From the NCBI GenBank assembly GCA_004558865.1, contig SFCY01000109.1, positions 1 to 7,682 on the forward strand: 7,682 nucleotides of DNA, written 5' to 3'. Below are positions 5,756 to 7,682 of this stretch, piece by piece. Numbering within the stretch: position 1 is the first letter of the stretch; every line of letters begins with the position of its first letter. The position numbers and the translations under genes were made by a program. This DNA is from Bacteroidales bacterium. Lineage in GTDB: Bacteria > Bacteroidota > Bacteroidia > Bacteroidales > Bacteroidaceae. The notes below the pieces were generated by a model, which did not search any database, was not told the origin of the DNA, and worked only from the letters and a program-made list of their open reading frames with translations.

Positions 5756-7228
5756 ATGGCAAGAGCCAACGATAGACAAAGCAACAACGTTTGGAGCTCA
5801 CTCGACTGGTGGACCATCGCCATCTATCTCATGCTGCTCATCTTTGGATGGTTCAGCGTGTGCGGGGCCAGCTATACCTACGGCGACACCGACATCTTCA
5901 GCCTGGCCACACGCTCGGGAATGCAGATCATCTGGATTGGCACCTCCATCGTGTTGGGCTTTGTCATCCTGATGATGGACGACCGCATCTTCGACACCTT
6001 CGCCTACGTCATCTACGCGGCGCTGCTGCTGCTGCTGTTCGTCACCATATTCAACCCTCACGAGATCAAGGGCTCGCGCTCCTGGCTCGTCTTGGGTCCG
6101 CTGAGACTGCAGCCCGCCGAGTTCGCCAAGTTCGCCACGGCGTTGGCTGTGGCCAAGTTCATGAGCACCTACGGTTTCGACATCCACAACAAGAAGCATT
6201 TTGCCATGGCGGCAGGCATCGTGCTGCTGCCCATGCTCTTCATTGTGGGGCAGCGCGAGACGGGCTCCGCCCTGGTCTACCTCTCGTTCTTCCTGATGTT
6301 CTACCGCGAGGGAATGCCGGGCAGCATCCTCTTCACGGCCGTGGCCATGGTCATCTATTTCGTGGTGGGCATCAAATACGAACAGGTGATGCTCTGGGAC
6401 GGCTACACGTCGGCGGGCAAGTTTGTGGTCCTGCTCTTGGTGCAGATCTTCACCTCGGGCATGGTCTACGTCTACTGTGGCGACAAGAAGCGCACGTGGC
6501 TCATGCTGCTCTCCACCATCGGCACAACGGTCATCGTGATGCTGTTCTCCATGTTCGTCATTCCGTTTGACGTCACGCCCGTCCAACTCATCGTCAGCAT
6601 CCTGCTCATCCTCTACCTGCTCTACGAGGCCCTCTACTCGCGCTTCATCGGCTACCTGTATATCGGCCTCTTCGCCATCGGCTCCATAGCGTTCTTCTAT
6701 AGCGCCGACTACGTGCTGAACGATGTGCTGGAACCCCACCAGCGGGTGCGCATCAATGTGCTGTTGGGCCTCGACGAGGACCTGGCGGGCGCAGGCTACA
6801 ATGTCCACCAGAGCGAGATAGCCATCGGCTCGGGCGGACTGAAGGGCAAGGGATTCCTCAACGGCACGCAGACCAAGCTGAAGTTCGTGCCTGAGCAGGA
6901 CACCGACTTCATCTTCTGCACCGTGGGCGAGGAGGAAGGCTTCCTCGGCTCGGCCGGCGTGCTGTTGCTCTTCCTTGCCCTGATACTGAGGCTCATCAAG
7001 TTGGCCGAGCGACAGCCCTTCCGCTTCGGACGCGTCTACGGCTATTGCGTGTTGAGCATCTTCCTCTTCCATGTGTTCATCAACGTGGGAATGGTGTTGG
7101 GCCTCACACCAGTCATCGGCATCCCGCTCCCCTTCTTCAGCTACGGTGGCTCCTCGCTTTGGGGATTCACGCTGCTGCTCTTCATCTTCCTCCGCATCGA
7201 CGCCGGACGCAACCTCGTGAGGGAATAG
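5756..7228 (+). CDS. rodA: RodA, SEDS peptidoglycan glycosyltransferase
   Basis: RodA is a multi-pass inner-membrane enzyme that polymerises lipid II into glycan strands, paired with PBP2. SEDS motifs are clear: GSRSWLVLGPLRLQPAEFAK (106-125), QRETGSALVY (166-175), AGYNVHQSEIAIGSGGLKGKG (346-366), GTQTKLKFVPEQDTDFIF (370-387) and PLPFFSYGGSS (458-467). Asp384 aligns with catalytic Asp262 of E. coli RodA. At 490 residues it is about 120 longer than the 370-residue E. coli protein. Most of the excess lies at about 205-325, which carries roughly four additional hydrophobic segments and a short basic loop (DKKRTW, 243-248). Long RodA proteins appear usual in Bacteroidota, from memory. It is last in the cluster and separated from mrdA by 95 bases, so it may have some independent control. 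Confidence 0.96.
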   Translation: MARANDRQSNNVWSSLDWWTIAIYLMLLIFGWFSVCGASYTYGDTDIFSLATRSGMQIIWIGTSIVLGFVILMMDDRIFDTFAYVIYAALLLLLFVTIFNPHEIKGSRSWLVLGPLRLQPAEFAKFATALAVAKFMSTYGFDIHNKKHFAMAAGIVLLPMLFIVGQRETGSALVYLSFFLMFYREGMPGSILFTAVAMVIYFVVGIKYEQVMLWDGYTSAGKFVVLLLVQIFTSGMVYVYCGDKKRTWLMLLSTIGTTVIVMLFSMFVIPFDVTPVQLIVSILLILYLLYEALYSRFIGYLYIGLFAIGSIAFFYSADYVLNDVLEPHQRVRINVLLGLDEDLAGAGYNVHQSEIAIGSGGLKGKGFLNGTQTKLKFVPEQDTDFIFCTVGEEEGFLGSAGVLLLFLALILRLIKLAERQPFRFGRVYGYCVLSIFLFHVFINVGMVLGLTPVIGIPLPFFSYGGSSLWGFTLLLFIFLRIDAGRNLVRE

Positions 7229-7310
7229 GGAGAAGCCAATTCCAAAAGGCACGTGCCCAAAGGCGTGCATCCCACAGCAGGGGCCGTGCCTCGCGCCGAG
7301 CCTTAAAATG

Positions 7311-7342
7311 CCCATCCGCTTTCCCTGCGGCGCTTGGGTGGG
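7311..7342 (+). terminator. Weak candidate 3' hairpin after rodA
   Basis: CCCATCCG (7311-7318) can pair with TGGGTGGG (7335-7342), with two G-T wobbles and a 16-base loop. It is followed by ATAAAACA, not a T-run. It lies 83 bases after the rodA stop, at the switch to AT-rich sequence. It may mark the transcript end, but evidence is slight. Confidence 0.2.
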
Positions 7343-7378
7343 ATAAAACATGATTAGCGTTAAGCCTGGTTCTATAAA

Positions 7379-7501
7379 TTAGGCTGGTAGAATAATCGAT
7401 AATGTGCAGTTGTCGTTTCGGTCGTCTTCTGCATCCATCGGTCTCAAAACGTCAAGGCCGCACACTGATCTCACAAGCCTAACATTTAGAGGGTTAAACA
7501 T
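7379..7501 (-). CDS. Very small open frame, doubtful
   Basis: On the minus strand an ATG at 7501-7499 opens 40 codons ending in TAA at 7381-7379. The peptide starts MFNPLNVRLVRSVCGLDVLR and has an acidic middle (DAEDDRND). The frame is open upstream to about 7617 without a start codon, giving close to 80 stop-free codons in AT-rich DNA, somewhat longer than expected by chance. I recognise no family and see no clear ribosome site. It may be a remnant, part of a repeat, or chance. Confidence 0.15.
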   Translation of the reverse strand: MFNPLNVRLVRSVCGLDVLRPMDAEDDRNDNCTLSIILPA

Positions 7502-7648
7502 TAAGACCTCAAAGATAATAAATAATTGTGACTTAGAGCACGCAAAATAGGATTGAGCGTATGTCGGCCTTGATTTTCCATGTGTCGGCTTTTCGGGGAA
7601 ATCTATTAGTTTTTTATCTTAACTGGCTTATAACTCGGGAATTTTATC

Positions 7649-7656
7649 TAAATTTG
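7649..7656 (+). promoter_or_regulatory. Putative promoter -7 box for a gene beyond the window
   Basis: TAAATTTG fits TAnnTTTG in strongly AT-rich DNA. No good TTTG is found about 20 bases upstream, where the sequence is AACTGGC. Any transcript would start about 7661-7665 and run off the right edge, implying a plus-strand gene beyond 7682. Confidence 0.35.
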
Positions 7657-7682
7657 CAACAGAAAGAACGCTATAAAATCAG

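Larger units (their letters stand above)
7229..7682. other. Intergenic tail without a convincing gene
   Basis: No recognisable protein or RNA gene is seen. The first about 110 bases are GC-rich and contain the perfect palindrome GGCACGTGCC (7248-7257) and several short inverted repeats. From about 7343 composition turns AT-rich. GCCTGGTTCTATAA (7364-7377) and GGCTGGTAGAATAA (7382-7395) form a weak direct repeat, 10 of 14 matching. ATGTCGGCCTT (7561-7571) and GTGTCGGCTTT (7582-7592) form another near-repeat. No strong intrinsic terminator for rodA is evident. Confidence 0.55.

Overview
The window comes from a Bacteroidota bacterium, most likely order Bacteroidales and plausibly Prevotellaceae. 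The basis is the protein sequences (PurH, MreB and the extended RodA), a TAnnTTTG-type -7 promoter box, mostly weak or absent Shine-Dalgarno sites, AT-rich bases just before several ATGs, and the gene order purH-mreB-mreC-mreD-mrdA-rodA. GC-rich coding sequence contrasts with AT-richer flanks. The genus cannot be fixed from this alone.

Bases 1-607 hold no intact gene. They are a mosaic of a long near-perfect hairpin at the left edge, a possible minus-strand coding fragment running off that edge, a broken piece of an McrB-like AAA NTPase with an intact Walker A motif, and two direct copies of a 19-base repeat with GC-rich hairpin and small-repeat sequence around them. This looks like a decayed accessory or repeat island.

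Bases 633-7228 hold one co-directional cluster on the plus strand. The first gene is a short purH that encodes only the IMP cyclohydrolase half of the usual bifunctional enzyme. After 112 bases comes the rod-shape operon: mreB (cytoskeletal actin homologue), mreC and mreD (periplasmic and membrane scaffolds), mrdA (PBP2 transpeptidase) and rodA (SEDS glycosyltransferase). Spacing is tight from mreB to mrdA (16, 16 and 4 bases). A 95-base spacer with a GC-rich hairpin and a C-rich leader then precedes rodA. Together the five products form the elongasome: MreB filaments at the inner membrane position MreC/MreD, which control the RodA-PBP2 peptidoglycan polymerase/crosslinker pair.

Bases 7229-7682 contain no convincing gene. 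The first about 110 bases are GC-rich with small inverted repeats. The rest is AT-rich, with one very small minus-strand open frame and a promoter-like TAAATTTG near the right edge that would serve a gene beyond the window.

I did not find a clearly new multi-gene system. The points most worth a second look are the single-domain PurH, the McrB-like remnant joined to an intergenic repeat, the hairpins at 1-59, 1330-1358 and 5664-5692, and the large membrane insertion in RodA.
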